Shown here in pieces: positions 1 through 9,529 of a stretch of DNA of 44,199 nt. Both the position numbers and the translations under genes were made by a program. The DNA is taken from the NCBI GenBank assembly GCA_002707325.1, contig PAMO01000023.1:1-44199 (forward strand), read 5' to 3'. Below the pieces are notes generated by a model that was given only the letters and a program-made list of their open reading frames with translations, did not search any database and was not told where the DNA came from. This DNA is from Gammaproteobacteria bacterium (GTDB taxonomy: Bacteria; Pseudomonadota; Gammaproteobacteria; Pseudomonadales; Azotimanducaceae). How positions within the stretch are numbered: position 1 is the first letter of the stretch; each line of letters opens with the position of its first letter.

Positions 1-1376
1 ATAGAATGCAGAAATGTGGTTGGAATGGCCACACACAACCCTAGCACCGTGGTCATCAATGCGGTTGAAATACCACCAGCCATCGTTTTAGGATCACCTG
101 TACCAAATAGCGTTATAGCCTGGAAAGTTAAGATCATACCTATCACTGTTCCAAGTAAGCCTACCAATGGCGCTACTACTGAAATGACCTGCAATAGCGT
201 TATATTCTTAGTCAGACTAGGTGTTTCCGCCATAATGGCTTCACCCAGCTTCAGTTCCAGCGTCTCAACATCAACCCCTTTATTATTTTCATGCACTTTA
301 AGCACTCTTCCTAGAGGATTGTCTTCCGTTATATTAGTTGATCCCTTCTGCGCATTAACCTTACTTCCAACCATATACAGTGTCACAAGACGTTCTAACG
401 CTAGCAATACGCCAAAAATTCCGCCCAGGATAATTACGGAACCAACATAACCCCCTTGCCCATCACAGAAAGGAAGATAACACTCACCTTTTGAAATACC
501 TCCAAAAAATGATCCTACTCTTTCTCCGACAGTTGCTGCTTGAATTAAAAGAGATAATAGTGAGCCCCGGGTTGGATCAACCGCGAACTGGACTATCTCT
601 CCTGCATCCGCCTCCTCAAGGTCTTCGGCAGAGTTTGTATATCTTCCCGCTGGCTGCCTCGCGAGCTCAGTTAAACTGCCATCATTTATATCGTATTGGA
701 TATACTCCCCATCGGCTATCAAGCCAAATGCTCCCACTCGAACTACTTCAACCTCATCACGATCACCGTTGAGCTTGATTAACGTTCCTGGGAATCGGGT
801 GATCTTCCCTGATTCAATCATCTCTCGTTGAAGCTCGAACCATAGAGTTTCCATTTCGTCAATTGTCGCCAGCTCACTAGCCGTGCCCATCTTGGCTGCC
901 AAATTACCAAGCCATTCACCTCTATTTGGGATTTCAGCGGAAATAACAGATCCTTCGAAAACCCCACGGGTATCTCCAGCGACCTGCTGTAGCACGCCGA
1001 ACAACTCTCTCAATGATCCTAATCGCTTATCTAACTGCTCCTGTAAATCACCGATCCTTATCTCATTTTCTTCAAACCTGGTCTCAAGTCTTTCGGATCG
1101 CTGCTCTTCTCTTCGCCTTTCCGCCTTTGCATCATTAAGCATGCTCTGCTGACGACTTTTTTCCCTTGCAAACACTTGTTCGCGTCGCGCGTGCTCTCTT
1201 GATTCAGTTACTCGTCTTTCGTCTACTAACTGTAGTAACTGCTCCAAGCTATCGGCTTGATTAACTATTATGCCGTCAGGATCTTCCGTTGCAGCTTCTT
1301 GCGCATTCGCGGGAGGCATGAAGAAAAATGCTATCAGCGCTATAACCAATTTTTTTGTTGATATTAGTTCTTTCAT
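1..1376 (-). CDS. MotA/TolQ/ExbB-family proton channel protein with long N-terminal periplasmic coiled-coil extension (TtpC-like), partial at left edge
   Basis: Reverse complement from ATG at 1376 is open to position 1: signal peptide MKELISTKKLVIALIAFFFMPPANAQEA, coiled coil, then VVAPLVGLLGTVIGMILTFQAITLFGTGDPKTMAGGISTALMTTVLGLCVAIPTTFLHS, typical of the ExbB/TolQ family. Not in the supplied ORF track because no stop lies inside the window. Confidence 0.88.
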   Translation of the reverse strand, partial: MKELISTKKLVIALIAFFFMPPANAQEAATEDPDGIIVNQADSLEQLLQLVDERRVTESREHARREQVFAREKSRQQSMLNDAKAERRREEQRSERLETRFEENEIRIGDLQEQLDKRLGSLRELFGVLQQVAGDTRGVFEGSVISAEIPNRGEWLGNLAAKMGTASELATIDEMETLWFELQREMIESGKITRFPGTLIKLNGDRDEVEVVRVGAFGLIADGEYIQYDINDGSLTELARQPAGRYTNSAEDLEEADAGEIVQFAVDPTRGSLLSLLIQAATVGERVGSFFGGISKGECYLPFCDGQGGYVGSVIILGGIFGVLLALERLVTLYMVGSKVNAQKGSTNITEDNPLGRVLKVHENNKGVDVETLELKLGEAIMAETPSLTKNITLLQVISVVAPLVGLLGTVIGMILTFQAITLFGTGDPKTMAGGISTALMTTVLGLCVAIPTTFLHS

Positions 1377-2152
1377 TAGTCTGCCCCTCCAGGTGCTCTA
1401 ACGGGCAAAGGCAACATATCAACTGATAACTGCTTACGTGCCATTCGAATTCCATTGCGAACTGGTGTTGTGTATGAATCATCCAGCTCAACCCACGCCT
1501 GAGAATCAGCATCCCAGCGCCCAGTAACCTCACCATCTGGAGTTTGGTATACGAGCGCCACACGCCCAACCTTTAGGACGTCCGCCTTAAGCTCCGCCCC
1601 CTCAACATTTATTGTATCTCCATACGCTTCCATAGTGCGGCCATACTCGTTCTCTATTTGATAGGCCCTTAAAATTTGGCTAAATTTCTCAGATACCGCA
1701 ACATCGGCTCTCTCCATCATGTCACGCAGACGATCAATCCTATCGGCTCTCTCATTTAGCAGAAAAGGGAGATCAAGGTTCACAAACTGCTCAATGCCGT
1801 CAATCATTCGCAACATTAAAGGCGTAATCTGCCGCTCTATTAACGTCACTTGATCTATTGATGTCGATAACTTTTTCATCTCGACTTCTTGACTTGCGAT
1901 CTGCTTCTCTAACTGTCGGTTATATACCCTAAGGCCTTCAATTTCTTTAAGCACAGTTTTGTATTCCGATAACAATTTTCTTGTCTGATCGGTCAGAGAA
2001 TCGATTTTACTTTGCGACCTTTTAGCCTGTTCATTTATTCGATCAGAGACAGAATAAATGTCACTGAGTGCGGCTGCATGTACATTTCCATTTATGGCGA
2101 TACCTACAATCAAGCTCAGCACCCAAAATTTATGGATACAATGTTTTTTCAT
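1376..2152 (-). CDS. DUF3450 family periplasmic protein
   Basis: ORF 1376..2185; likely start is the internal Met (MKKHCIHKFWVLSLIVGIAINGNVHAA, signal peptide). Coiled coil, then IERQITPLMLRMIDGIEQFVNLDLPFLLNERADRIDRLRDMM, characteristic of DUF3450. Stop overlaps the downstream start as TAATG. Confidence 0.85.
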   Translation of the reverse strand: MKKHCIHKFWVLSLIVGIAINGNVHAAALSDIYSVSDRINEQAKRSQSKIDSLTDQTRKLLSEYKTVLKEIEGLRVYNRQLEKQIASQEVEMKKLSTSIDQVTLIERQITPLMLRMIDGIEQFVNLDLPFLLNERADRIDRLRDMMERADVAVSEKFSQILRAYQIENEYGRTMEAYGDTINVEGAELKADVLKVGRVALVYQTPDGEVTGRWDADSQAWVELDDSYTTPVRNGIRMARKQLSVDMLPLPVRAPGGAD

Positions 2153-2497
2153 ACGAATTCCTACAGAATTGTTAGAGTTTCTCAATTTGATTTGTTAAAC
2201 GCTGACTCTCTTTCTTATAACGCGAACATCCAAATTCAGATAAAGACGTTTTAATAATGGTATTCCTTCTTGCGCTAATACAGCCTCTGGATGACCACAT
2301 ACCTCATTTCCTACTATCTATTAACCTAATGGCTTTACAAACCTAGACAAAGACCCGATTCTTTATTTTTAAACCCAATACTACAAACGTAACAGTCTTT
2401 AAGGCCTATTCAAGAAATCTTCCCTTTACCCTGGAAGCGAAGCATCAACAAACGTCTCTAGGAAGTCAAGCATGATACACACACAGAGTGAAGGTCT

Positions 2498-3181
2498 TTA
2501 CAAATTTTCCTCGAAAAAAACAAGAGTTCTTTCCATTGCTTCGCTCGCAGCCCCCTCATTAAAACTAGCACGATGATCACAATTAAAGCCATGATCAGCT
2601 AAATATGTATATATACTTACTTCTGGATGAGCTACTCCAAACGCATCCACCCCTTCTAGAGGAATATGAGCGTCCAGCTCTCCAAAGTGCATCATCACTG
2701 GACAATTCGGAACTAAACTAGCTTCATCGGTCACTCCTCCACCGTAATACGAAACAGCCGCCCTCACATGCTTTGAACCACATGCGGTTAGCCAAGTTAA
2801 AAGTCCTCCGAAACAAAAACCGACGATACCTACCGATCCGTAAGCTTGCGCGTGACTGATGACAATCTCAATGTCACGAAGCGCTATGTCTCGATCAAGT
2901 TTCTGGAACGCTAACTCTATCCCGATCGCCATATCACTTTCCGTATATCCGAGCTCTATATTTGGCTCAACTCTATCGAAGATGCTAGGCGCAATAGCAT
3001 AATATCCTTGGCTGGCAAAAAAGTCCGTTACCTCTTTTATATGTTGATTAACACCGAAAACCTCCTGCACAACAACAATTGAACCTTTGGGTTCGCTTTC
3101 TGGCGAAGCTTCGTAGGCGCTCAGCATGAACCAATCTTGACCGGTTAATTTGACTATCTCTCCCATAATAGTGATCTCCAA
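2498..3181 (-). CDS. Dienelactone hydrolase family protein
   Basis: VVVQEVFGVNQHIKEVTDFFASQGYYAIAPSIFDR, nucleophile motif GFCFGG, and the DHGFNCD His region. Confidence 0.88.
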   Translation of the reverse strand: MEITIMGEIVKLTGQDWFMLSAYEASPESEPKGSIVVVQEVFGVNQHIKEVTDFFASQGYYAIAPSIFDRVEPNIELGYTESDMAIGIELAFQKLDRDIALRDIEIVISHAQAYGSVGIVGFCFGGLLTWLTACGSKHVRAAVSYYGGGVTDEASLVPNCPVMMHFGELDAHIPLEGVDAFGVAHPEVSIYTYLADHGFNCDHRASFNEGAASEAMERTLVFFEENL

Positions 3182-3356
3182 AATCAGTAATCTAATAAAT
3201 CAAGCCAACCTTGTAGCCAAATTAGTGAAGAAAATCCAGAGATTAGTTTTATTGCACCTAAGTTCGATGAAAAAAATCTAAAATTTGCGATCGTTCAAAA
3301 TTTATTGTTTGATAAGCAAGTCTAATTTAACTCAATAACTAACCGATATATAGAAA

Positions 3357-4058
3357 ATGACTGGGTACACAATAATTCTCGTGGAGGATGAGCCCGATAT
3401 TAGAGATATGCTGGCTTTCACTTTAAGTCGCGCAGGCTACAATATTATCGAAGCTGAATCAGCCGAAGAAGCAAAAGCCAAAATAGAGAACAAACTGCCC
3501 AGCCTAATGCTACTAGACTGGATGCTGCCGGGAATGAGCGGAGTCGACTTTGCTCGAAAAATTAGACAGGACGACGGTACTGCCAATCTACCAATAATCA
3601 TGCTGACTGCCAGAGGAGAAGAATCCGACAAACTTAAAAGTTTTAGCTCCGGCGTTGACGATTATATAACTAAACCGTTTTCACCAAGCGAGTTAATAGC
3701 ACGGGTGGAGGCCCTACTTCGACGATCCGGCAATCCATCGGATGGTATCGTAGAAAGCCATGGGATTCGCCTAAACCTAAAGTCCCATCAGTTATTAATA
3801 AAGGATGAGGTCGTACGAATAGGGCCAACTGAGTTCCGCCTCCTCGAATTGTTCGTAACTAATACCGGTAGAGCTTTCGATCGCAGCCAGTTATTAGATC
3901 GAGTCTGGGGGCGAAACATCTACGTAGAAGAGCGAACCGTCGATGTACATATACTTAGGCTAAGAAAAATTCTAAAGACACACGGGCTCCATAATCTCAT
4001 TCAAACGGTCCGCGGAATTGGATATAGATTCGCATCCGAGTATGAAAAAGATTCGTGA
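3357..4058 (+). CDS. phoB: Phosphate regulon response regulator PhoB (OmpR/PhoB family)
   Basis: Receiver domain (EDEPDIRDML, LLDWMLPGMSGVD, ITKPFSPSELIARV) and winged helix (GPTEFRLLELF, RSQLLDRVWGRNIYVEERTVDVHILRLRKIL); followed by a phoR-like kinase. Confidence 0.88.
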   Translation: MTGYTIILVEDEPDIRDMLAFTLSRAGYNIIEAESAEEAKAKIENKLPSLMLLDWMLPGMSGVDFARKIRQDDGTANLPIIMLTARGEESDKLKSFSSGVDDYITKPFSPSELIARVEALLRRSGNPSDGIVESHGIRLNLKSHQLLIKDEVVRIGPTEFRLLELFVTNTGRAFDRSQLLDRVWGRNIYVEERTVDVHILRLRKILKTHGLHNLIQTVRGIGYRFASEYEKDS

Positions 4059-5371
4059 AGCACTATATAAAAGAACTTGAAAACTTAGGGCTAATAATCG
4101 CGGTCACCGCAGCAATAGATATTGCTATAGGAGCATTTCCCTATTTCATAACTGGGGGGTTACTAGTCTTTGCCCTAATCCAACAAAAGCACACAGCGAA
4201 CTTCAAAAAATGGGCAATACGCCCCAACAAAACCCCTAATCTTTCTAATAAATCTTGGCAGCTTATCAGCGAGAACATTCTAAAAAGCATAAATAAAAGC
4301 AAAATGGCTAATACGCCTTTTAAAACAGAGCTTCTTATTCTTCAAGACGTATCCGATTCGCTTCCAGATGCTCACATAGTAATTGATAATACTGGAAATA
4401 TAACTGGCTATAATCGAGCGGCGACAAGCATGCTAGGCATTGATAAGAGCAACCTTGGCGGAAGCCTTGCTGCCTTAGTTGAACAATCTAATTTTGTGTC
4501 TTTAACTAGAGGAGAAATTCCAGACAACATAACGGAGTTTCCTTCGCCCCTAGATGAAAAGCTGCGCCTTGAAGCCCGCTACACTGTTTTAGATGAGACT
4601 AGGGCTGTCGTTCTTGTAAGGAATGTAACACAACTAAATCGACTACTAAGCATGCGTCAAGACTTCATAGCAAACGTATCCCACGAATTGCGGACGCCCT
4701 TAACCGTCATAGTCGGCTACCTCGAAACCCTGCTTTCTGAAGAACTAGACCTGAAGACTACAAAAGAAGTACTTCAGAAGTTGGAGTCACCTAGCAATCG
4801 CATGCAAGCACTTGTGGATGATTTACTCCTTTTGACCCGACTGGAAGCAGCACCACAACCTTCGGTAGACGAACTTGTGCCAATCGATATGGCAAGACTA
4901 ATAGAGCAGATAATCTCTGATGGTCAAGCTATGAGTAGGGAAAAACATACTATTTCTCCTCTGATAGAAACAAAAAAAGTAGTACTTGGCGTGGAAACTG
5001 AAATGCATAGTGCATGCTCTAATCTAGTCCAAAATGCTATTAGATATAGCCCGGAAGGAGGAGCTATAACAATTGCGTGGCAACCGATTAGAAACGGTGG
5101 AGCACGGTTCTCAGTTACTGATGAAGGAATAGGAATACCGCAAGAACATTTAACTAGAATAACGGAAAGATTCTATCGGATAGATTTCGATAAGGCTCGT
5201 ATACGAGGGGGAACAGGCCTTGGTTTAGCTATAGTGAAGCATGTTCTAGTGCGTCACAGCACAAATCTAAGCGTATCAAGCGAATTAGGCCAAGGGAGCT
5301 CATTTTTCTTCGACTTCCGCAAGGAACAGCTCGCACCAGAATCTATAGAAGACAAATTTGTAGATAAATGA
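4055..5371 (+). CDS. phoR: Phosphate regulon sensor histidine kinase PhoR
   Basis: N-terminal hydrophobic segments, PAS-like domain, H-box DFIANVSHELRTPLTVIVGYLETL, N/G boxes (NLVQNAIRYSPEGG, DEGIGIP, GGTGLGLAIVKHV). ATGA overlap with phoB. Confidence 0.87.
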   Translation: MKHYIKELENLGLIIAVTAAIDIAIGAFPYFITGGLLVFALIQQKHTANFKKWAIRPNKTPNLSNKSWQLISENILKSINKSKMANTPFKTELLILQDVSDSLPDAHIVIDNTGNITGYNRAATSMLGIDKSNLGGSLAALVEQSNFVSLTRGEIPDNITEFPSPLDEKLRLEARYTVLDETRAVVLVRNVTQLNRLLSMRQDFIANVSHELRTPLTVIVGYLETLLSEELDLKTTKEVLQKLESPSNRMQALVDDLLLLTRLEAAPQPSVDELVPIDMARLIEQIISDGQAMSREKHTISPLIETKKVVLGVETEMHSACSNLVQNAIRYSPEGGAITIAWQPIRNGGARFSVTDEGIGIPQEHLTRITERFYRIDFDKARIRGGTGLGLAIVKHVLVRHSTNLSVSSELGQGSSFFFDFRKEQLAPESIEDKFVDK

Positions 5372-5391
5372 GCTCTATACTGCGAACTACT

Positions 5392-6177
5392 TTAACGACG
5401 CCCGGAAGCGAGCTGATTAAGGTGGAAACCGCCATCCAGCATTAATGTCTCGCCCGTAACAACATCAGCAAACTCTAAAAAGTACAAGATGCCATCAGCA
5501 ATATTTAAAGGGGTCGTAGTTAATTGTAAAGGGGTTGTTTGTTCCAGATGTTGTTTGCTATTTTCATAACTCTCGTTACCCATGCCCTTGCGCAACCAAT
5601 CACCCTGTATAAAACCAGGACAGACTGTATTTACCCTTATCTCGGGTCCTAAAACCCGAGCCATTGATAATCCAAGTGTTATCAATGCTCCTTTTGATGC
5701 GGCATAAGCAACAGAACTACCAATACCCATAACTCCGGCAACCGAAGCAACGTTAACAATACTTCCGCTTTGGCCACGACGCATGGAAGGAACGACAGCC
5801 CTAATCATTTGATATGGACCAACAGCATTCACTGCGTAAATATCTAAGAAATCAGACTTATCCAGTCCTTCAAGATTATCGTGCGCGCAGAATTTTGTAG
5901 TGCCCGCATTGTTAACAAGAGCATCAATTCTTCCCCACTTCTCCTCGGCAGCACTAGCTAATCGCCTACAATCATCGTCCAGGGAAACATCTGCTTGTAC
6001 TACAATGACCTCTACCCCAAACTCTTCACAACGCGCCTTTACCTTTTCAGCTCCCTCTCTATTGCTTGAATAATTGATAACTAAGTTTGCCCCCCGCTCA
6101 GCTAACTGAATCGCCGTTGCGGCTCCCACGCCGGAGGACGATCCTGTAACAATCGCCACGGCTTCCTTTAGATCCAT
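5392..6177 (-). CDS. Short-chain dehydrogenase/reductase
   Basis: TGSSSGVGAATA, NNAG, YAASKGAL and CPGFI SDR motifs. Confidence 0.9.
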   Translation of the reverse strand: MDLKEAVAIVTGSSSGVGAATAIQLAERGANLVINYSSNREGAEKVKARCEEFGVEVIVVQADVSLDDDCRRLASAAEEKWGRIDALVNNAGTTKFCAHDNLEGLDKSDFLDIYAVNAVGPYQMIRAVVPSMRRGQSGSIVNVASVAGVMGIGSSVAYAASKGALITLGLSMARVLGPEIRVNTVCPGFIQGDWLRKGMGNESYENSKQHLEQTTPLQLTTTPLNIADGILYFLEFADVVTGETLMLDGGFHLNQLASGRR

Positions 6178-6308
6178 AACACACCTCAGATTTCTATTGG
6201 GGAAGGTAACAAACTAACTGGTTACAGAAATAAATAAAAGTCCATCAAAGAGATTTAAAAGCGAGACCATTAACATACAATGGTCAATGATCTACGAATA
6301 GGATACCT

Positions 6309-6950
6309 ATGAGCATAAAAGCAGTAATTTGGGATTTTGGTGGAGTGCTCACTACTAGCCCATTTGAAGCATTCAATCGCTATGAGGAAAAAAATAATAT
6401 TCCAGCTGATTTTATAAGGACAATAAATTCAACTAATCCTGATACGAATGCTTGGGCGAAATTTGAAGCTAATAAGGTGAATCTGAAAGAATTTGATTCG
6501 CTATTCTTATCAGAGACGGCCAAACATGGCTACCCTATTTCAGGAATAGATGTTGTAACACTGCTTGCCGGAGAGCTTCGCCCGAGAATGGTATCCGTTC
6601 TAAAGAAATGCAAAGCCACATTGATCGTTGCATGTATAACTAACAATCTGCAGTCTGGGCACGGCCCATCTATGTCTAAAGATATTTCTCACGCAAAAGA
6701 AATGAGTAAAGTGATGGATCTTTTTGATTTAGTTGTTGAATCGAGCAAGGAGGGAATTCGTAAACCCAACCCAAAAATTTACCAGTTAACTTGTAAACGC
6801 CTAGGAATTCATCCAAATGAGGCTGTTTTTCTTGATGATCTTGGTATAAACCTTAAGCCTGCTCGCCAACTAGGCATGCAAACTATAAAGGTTATTGACG
6901 TTGAAACAGCGATCTTAGAACTTACTGATATCATAGGTATAGAATTTTAG
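6309..6950 (+). CDS. HAD-superfamily hydrolase (subfamily IA, ACAD10/epoxide-hydrolase-N-domain-like phosphatase)
   Basis: WDFGGVLTTSPFEAF, CITNN, KPNPKIYQ and FLDDLGINLKPAR motifs. Confidence 0.85.
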   Translation: MSIKAVIWDFGGVLTTSPFEAFNRYEEKNNIPADFIRTINSTNPDTNAWAKFEANKVNLKEFDSLFLSETAKHGYPISGIDVVTLLAGELRPRMVSVLKKCKATLIVACITNNLQSGHGPSMSKDISHAKEMSKVMDLFDLVVESSKEGIRKPNPKIYQLTCKRLGIHPNEAVFLDDLGINLKPARQLGMQTIKVIDVETAILELTDIIGIEF

Positions 6951-6952
6951 CG

Positions 6953-7195
6953 CTATCCACCTTCAATTTTTCGAACAAAGAAAACTTCGCTCTCGGATAG
7001 CAAGTCTTCCAAAAACGCATCCTGATATATTTGTGAATCTATAGCGACTGCACATTTTTCTAATTCAATACCACATCCTGGCCAACGAGTCTCTAGAATC
7101 TCAACGAGCTCCCTATAACGTTTCGCCTCAATATTGATTTCCCGATTTCCCCCAACAAATGGCAGAAGGTGATCGGGAAATATCACCTTCGCCAT
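6953..7195 (-). CDS. MoaD/ThiS-family small sulfur-carrier protein
   Basis: 80 aa beta-grasp-like protein ending in ...SESEVFFVRKIEGG; C-terminal Gly-Gly is diagnostic of MoaD/ThiS. Last gene of the molybdenum hydroxylase operon. Confidence 0.72.
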   Translation of the reverse strand: MAKVIFPDHLLPFVGGNREINIEAKRYRELVEILETRWPGCGIELEKCAVAIDSQIYQDAFLEDLLSESEVFFVRKIEGG

Positions 7196-7242
7196 TTTAT
7201 GCAGCCTTTATCATTATCTATTACCGCGACTACGGATTTTGC

Positions 7243-9501
7243 TTAATCATTCCCATCCAACGCTTCTAGAATCTTGGGTGGGGAAAGCGGCAGATCGTTT
7301 ATCCGCACTCCTGTAGCATCTCGCACTGCATTAGCAGCCGCTGCCAATGGAGTAACAATCGGCGTCTCGCCAACTCCTCGAACACCAAATGGATGGGTGG
7401 GGTTGGGGACTTCAACAATATGGCAATCAATCATAGGAAGATCGGATGCTACAGGAATTCGATAATCCAAGAATCCAGCGTTCTCCATAACTCCATTTGC
7501 ATCAAAAATATACTCCTCATTCAGCGCCCAGCCCAATCCTTGGGAGGTTCCCCCTTGCATCTGTCCTTCTACATAATCCGGATGTATCGCTTTGCCCGCA
7601 TCCTGTATCGCTGTAAAAGCAGTCACGTCGACTTTGCCGGTCTCTTGGTCAACTTTGAGATCACAAATATTAACCGCAAATGATGGACCAGGTCCCTGTG
7701 CATTTAGGGATGCTCTTCCTAGAAGAGGACCACCTGTTTTATGCGCTTGGGATGCAATATCAGCCAGACTCAGAGGCTTTACGTCCGCGTTTACGCCCGG
7801 AGCTGGTATAGCTTGCCCGTCTTGCCACTCAACCTGGTCTTCATCGACCCCCCACGTCACAGCAGCACGAGCTTTGCATTGTGCAATAATATCTTCACAC
7901 GCCTGAACTACAGCCATCCCAGTGGCGAAGGTCGTCCGAGAACCCCCTGTAACATTTGAGAATCCGGTGCTTTCAGTGTCGCCGATCATGGCCCTTATAC
8001 TTTCGTACTCAATACCTAGGGTTTCAGAAGCCATAATGCACATCGAAGCTCGTGACCCTCCAATATCAGGATTTCCCTCTACCAGGGTAACCGTCCCATT
8101 TTCATTAACATGTACTTCAGCACTAGATTGCATACCAACATTAAACCAAAATCCGGCGGATACCCCTCGACCAGTTCCTTCTTCTAAAGCAGTTTTGTAA
8201 TTAGGATGATTCTTAGCAGCCTCTAAACACTCCTTAAAACCGATCCTCGGGAACTTAGGACCATAGGTAGCCTGATCTCCCTCCTGAACTGCATTCTTTA
8301 ATCTTAGATCAATAGGGTCCATCTCTAATTCTCTTGCCAGGTCATCTAGAGCAATCTCCATTGCATGAGCTGACTGTGGCGCTCCAGGCGCTCGATAAGC
8401 CGCAACTTTTGGTTTGTTTACCAAAACATCGAAGGCCTCTACAAAGAAATTTTCTAGCTTGTATGGAGCAAATATACACATTGCTCCTGGTCCCATTGGG
8501 GCGCCCGCAAAAGCCCCCGCCTCATAGGCTAACCATGCGGATGCCGCAGTCAGCGTTCCATCTTTCTTCGCTCCAACTTTGACCTTACAATGCGTCCCGG
8601 AGGTCGGTCCAGTGGCACGAAAAACTTCTTCCCGGCTCATTGTCATTTTTACGGGTCGGCCTGCTATTTTTGATAGAAGTACAGCAACTGGCTCCAAATA
8701 AACTACGGTTTTTCCACCGAAGCCACCTCCAATTTCAGAAGCTATAAATTTCAAGTCAGCAATGTTCATACCCAGAAGAGCAGCTGTCATGGAACGGAAC
8801 TCAAAGTGTCCTTGAGTACAACACCAAACGGTCGCTTGTCCCGCCTCATTGACTGTTGCCGTACAAGCATGCGGTTCGATGTAGCCCTGATGAGCCATTG
8901 GAATATTGTATTCGCCTTCAACAATGATATCGGCTGCGGCAAAGCCTTCTTCCAAATTACCACCCGAAAGCTGCATAACCGACGCTATATTAGATGGCTT
9001 TTCGGCTTTTTCCGGAAGATTCTGCGTATAACAATCTGGATCAAGCAGCGGAGCAGTATCCTTCATTGCTTCATCTATATCTAAAACTGGCTCTAAAACA
9101 TCATATTCCACAACAATAGCATCTAAAGCTAAATCGGCGATTTCTTTTGTGGAAGCGGCTATGGCAGCTACTGCATGCCCATGGTACAGAACTTTATCTG
9201 TTGCCATTACATTTTTAGCTAAATCGCTCGCACTTCCAGCAGCCTCTCCCCCTACCTCACCATCTGGACTTGCAAAATCCTCGCTGGTTATAGCTGCGTA
9301 TACTCCCTGCATGGAAAGCGCTGCAGTTACATCTATGCTTTTTATTCGCGCATGAGCGTGCGGGCTTCTTAACACACTCCCAATCAGAGTATTCGGTAAA
9401 CTTAAGTCAGCACCATACTGAGCTCGTCCGGTAACTTTATCTACCCCATCAGGACGAACCGGACGCTCTCCAATAATTTTATAATCAACAGCTTCAGCCA
9501 T
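7243..9501 (-). CDS. Molybdenum hydroxylase large (molybdopterin-binding) subunit, xanthine dehydrogenase/CoxL family
   Basis: GERPVRPDGVDKVTGRAQYGADL, GGGFGGKT, AYRAPGAPQ, GVRGVGETPIVTPLAAAANAV motifs; 752 aa. Confidence 0.92.
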   Translation of the reverse strand: MAEAVDYKIIGERPVRPDGVDKVTGRAQYGADLSLPNTLIGSVLRSPHAHARIKSIDVTAALSMQGVYAAITSEDFASPDGEVGGEAAGSASDLAKNVMATDKVLYHGHAVAAIAASTKEIADLALDAIVVEYDVLEPVLDIDEAMKDTAPLLDPDCYTQNLPEKAEKPSNIASVMQLSGGNLEEGFAAADIIVEGEYNIPMAHQGYIEPHACTATVNEAGQATVWCCTQGHFEFRSMTAALLGMNIADLKFIASEIGGGFGGKTVVYLEPVAVLLSKIAGRPVKMTMSREEVFRATGPTSGTHCKVKVGAKKDGTLTAASAWLAYEAGAFAGAPMGPGAMCIFAPYKLENFFVEAFDVLVNKPKVAAYRAPGAPQSAHAMEIALDDLARELEMDPIDLRLKNAVQEGDQATYGPKFPRIGFKECLEAAKNHPNYKTALEEGTGRGVSAGFWFNVGMQSSAEVHVNENGTVTLVEGNPDIGGSRASMCIMASETLGIEYESIRAMIGDTESTGFSNVTGGSRTTFATGMAVVQACEDIIAQCKARAAVTWGVDEDQVEWQDGQAIPAPGVNADVKPLSLADIASQAHKTGGPLLGRASLNAQGPGPSFAVNICDLKVDQETGKVDVTAFTAIQDAGKAIHPDYVEGQMQGGTSQGLGWALNEEYIFDANGVMENAGFLDYRIPVASDLPMIDCHIVEVPNPTHPFGVRGVGETPIVTPLAAAANAVRDATGVRINDLPLSPPKILEALDGND

Positions 9502-9529
9502 TTTTTTCTCCTTCGCTCGTCTGATTTAT

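Noticed and set aside
16-1152. Plus-strand ORFs at the left edge (144, 93 and 89 aa)
   Set aside because: They lie antisense to the continuous ExbB/TtpC-like frame on the minus strand, which explains the region fully.
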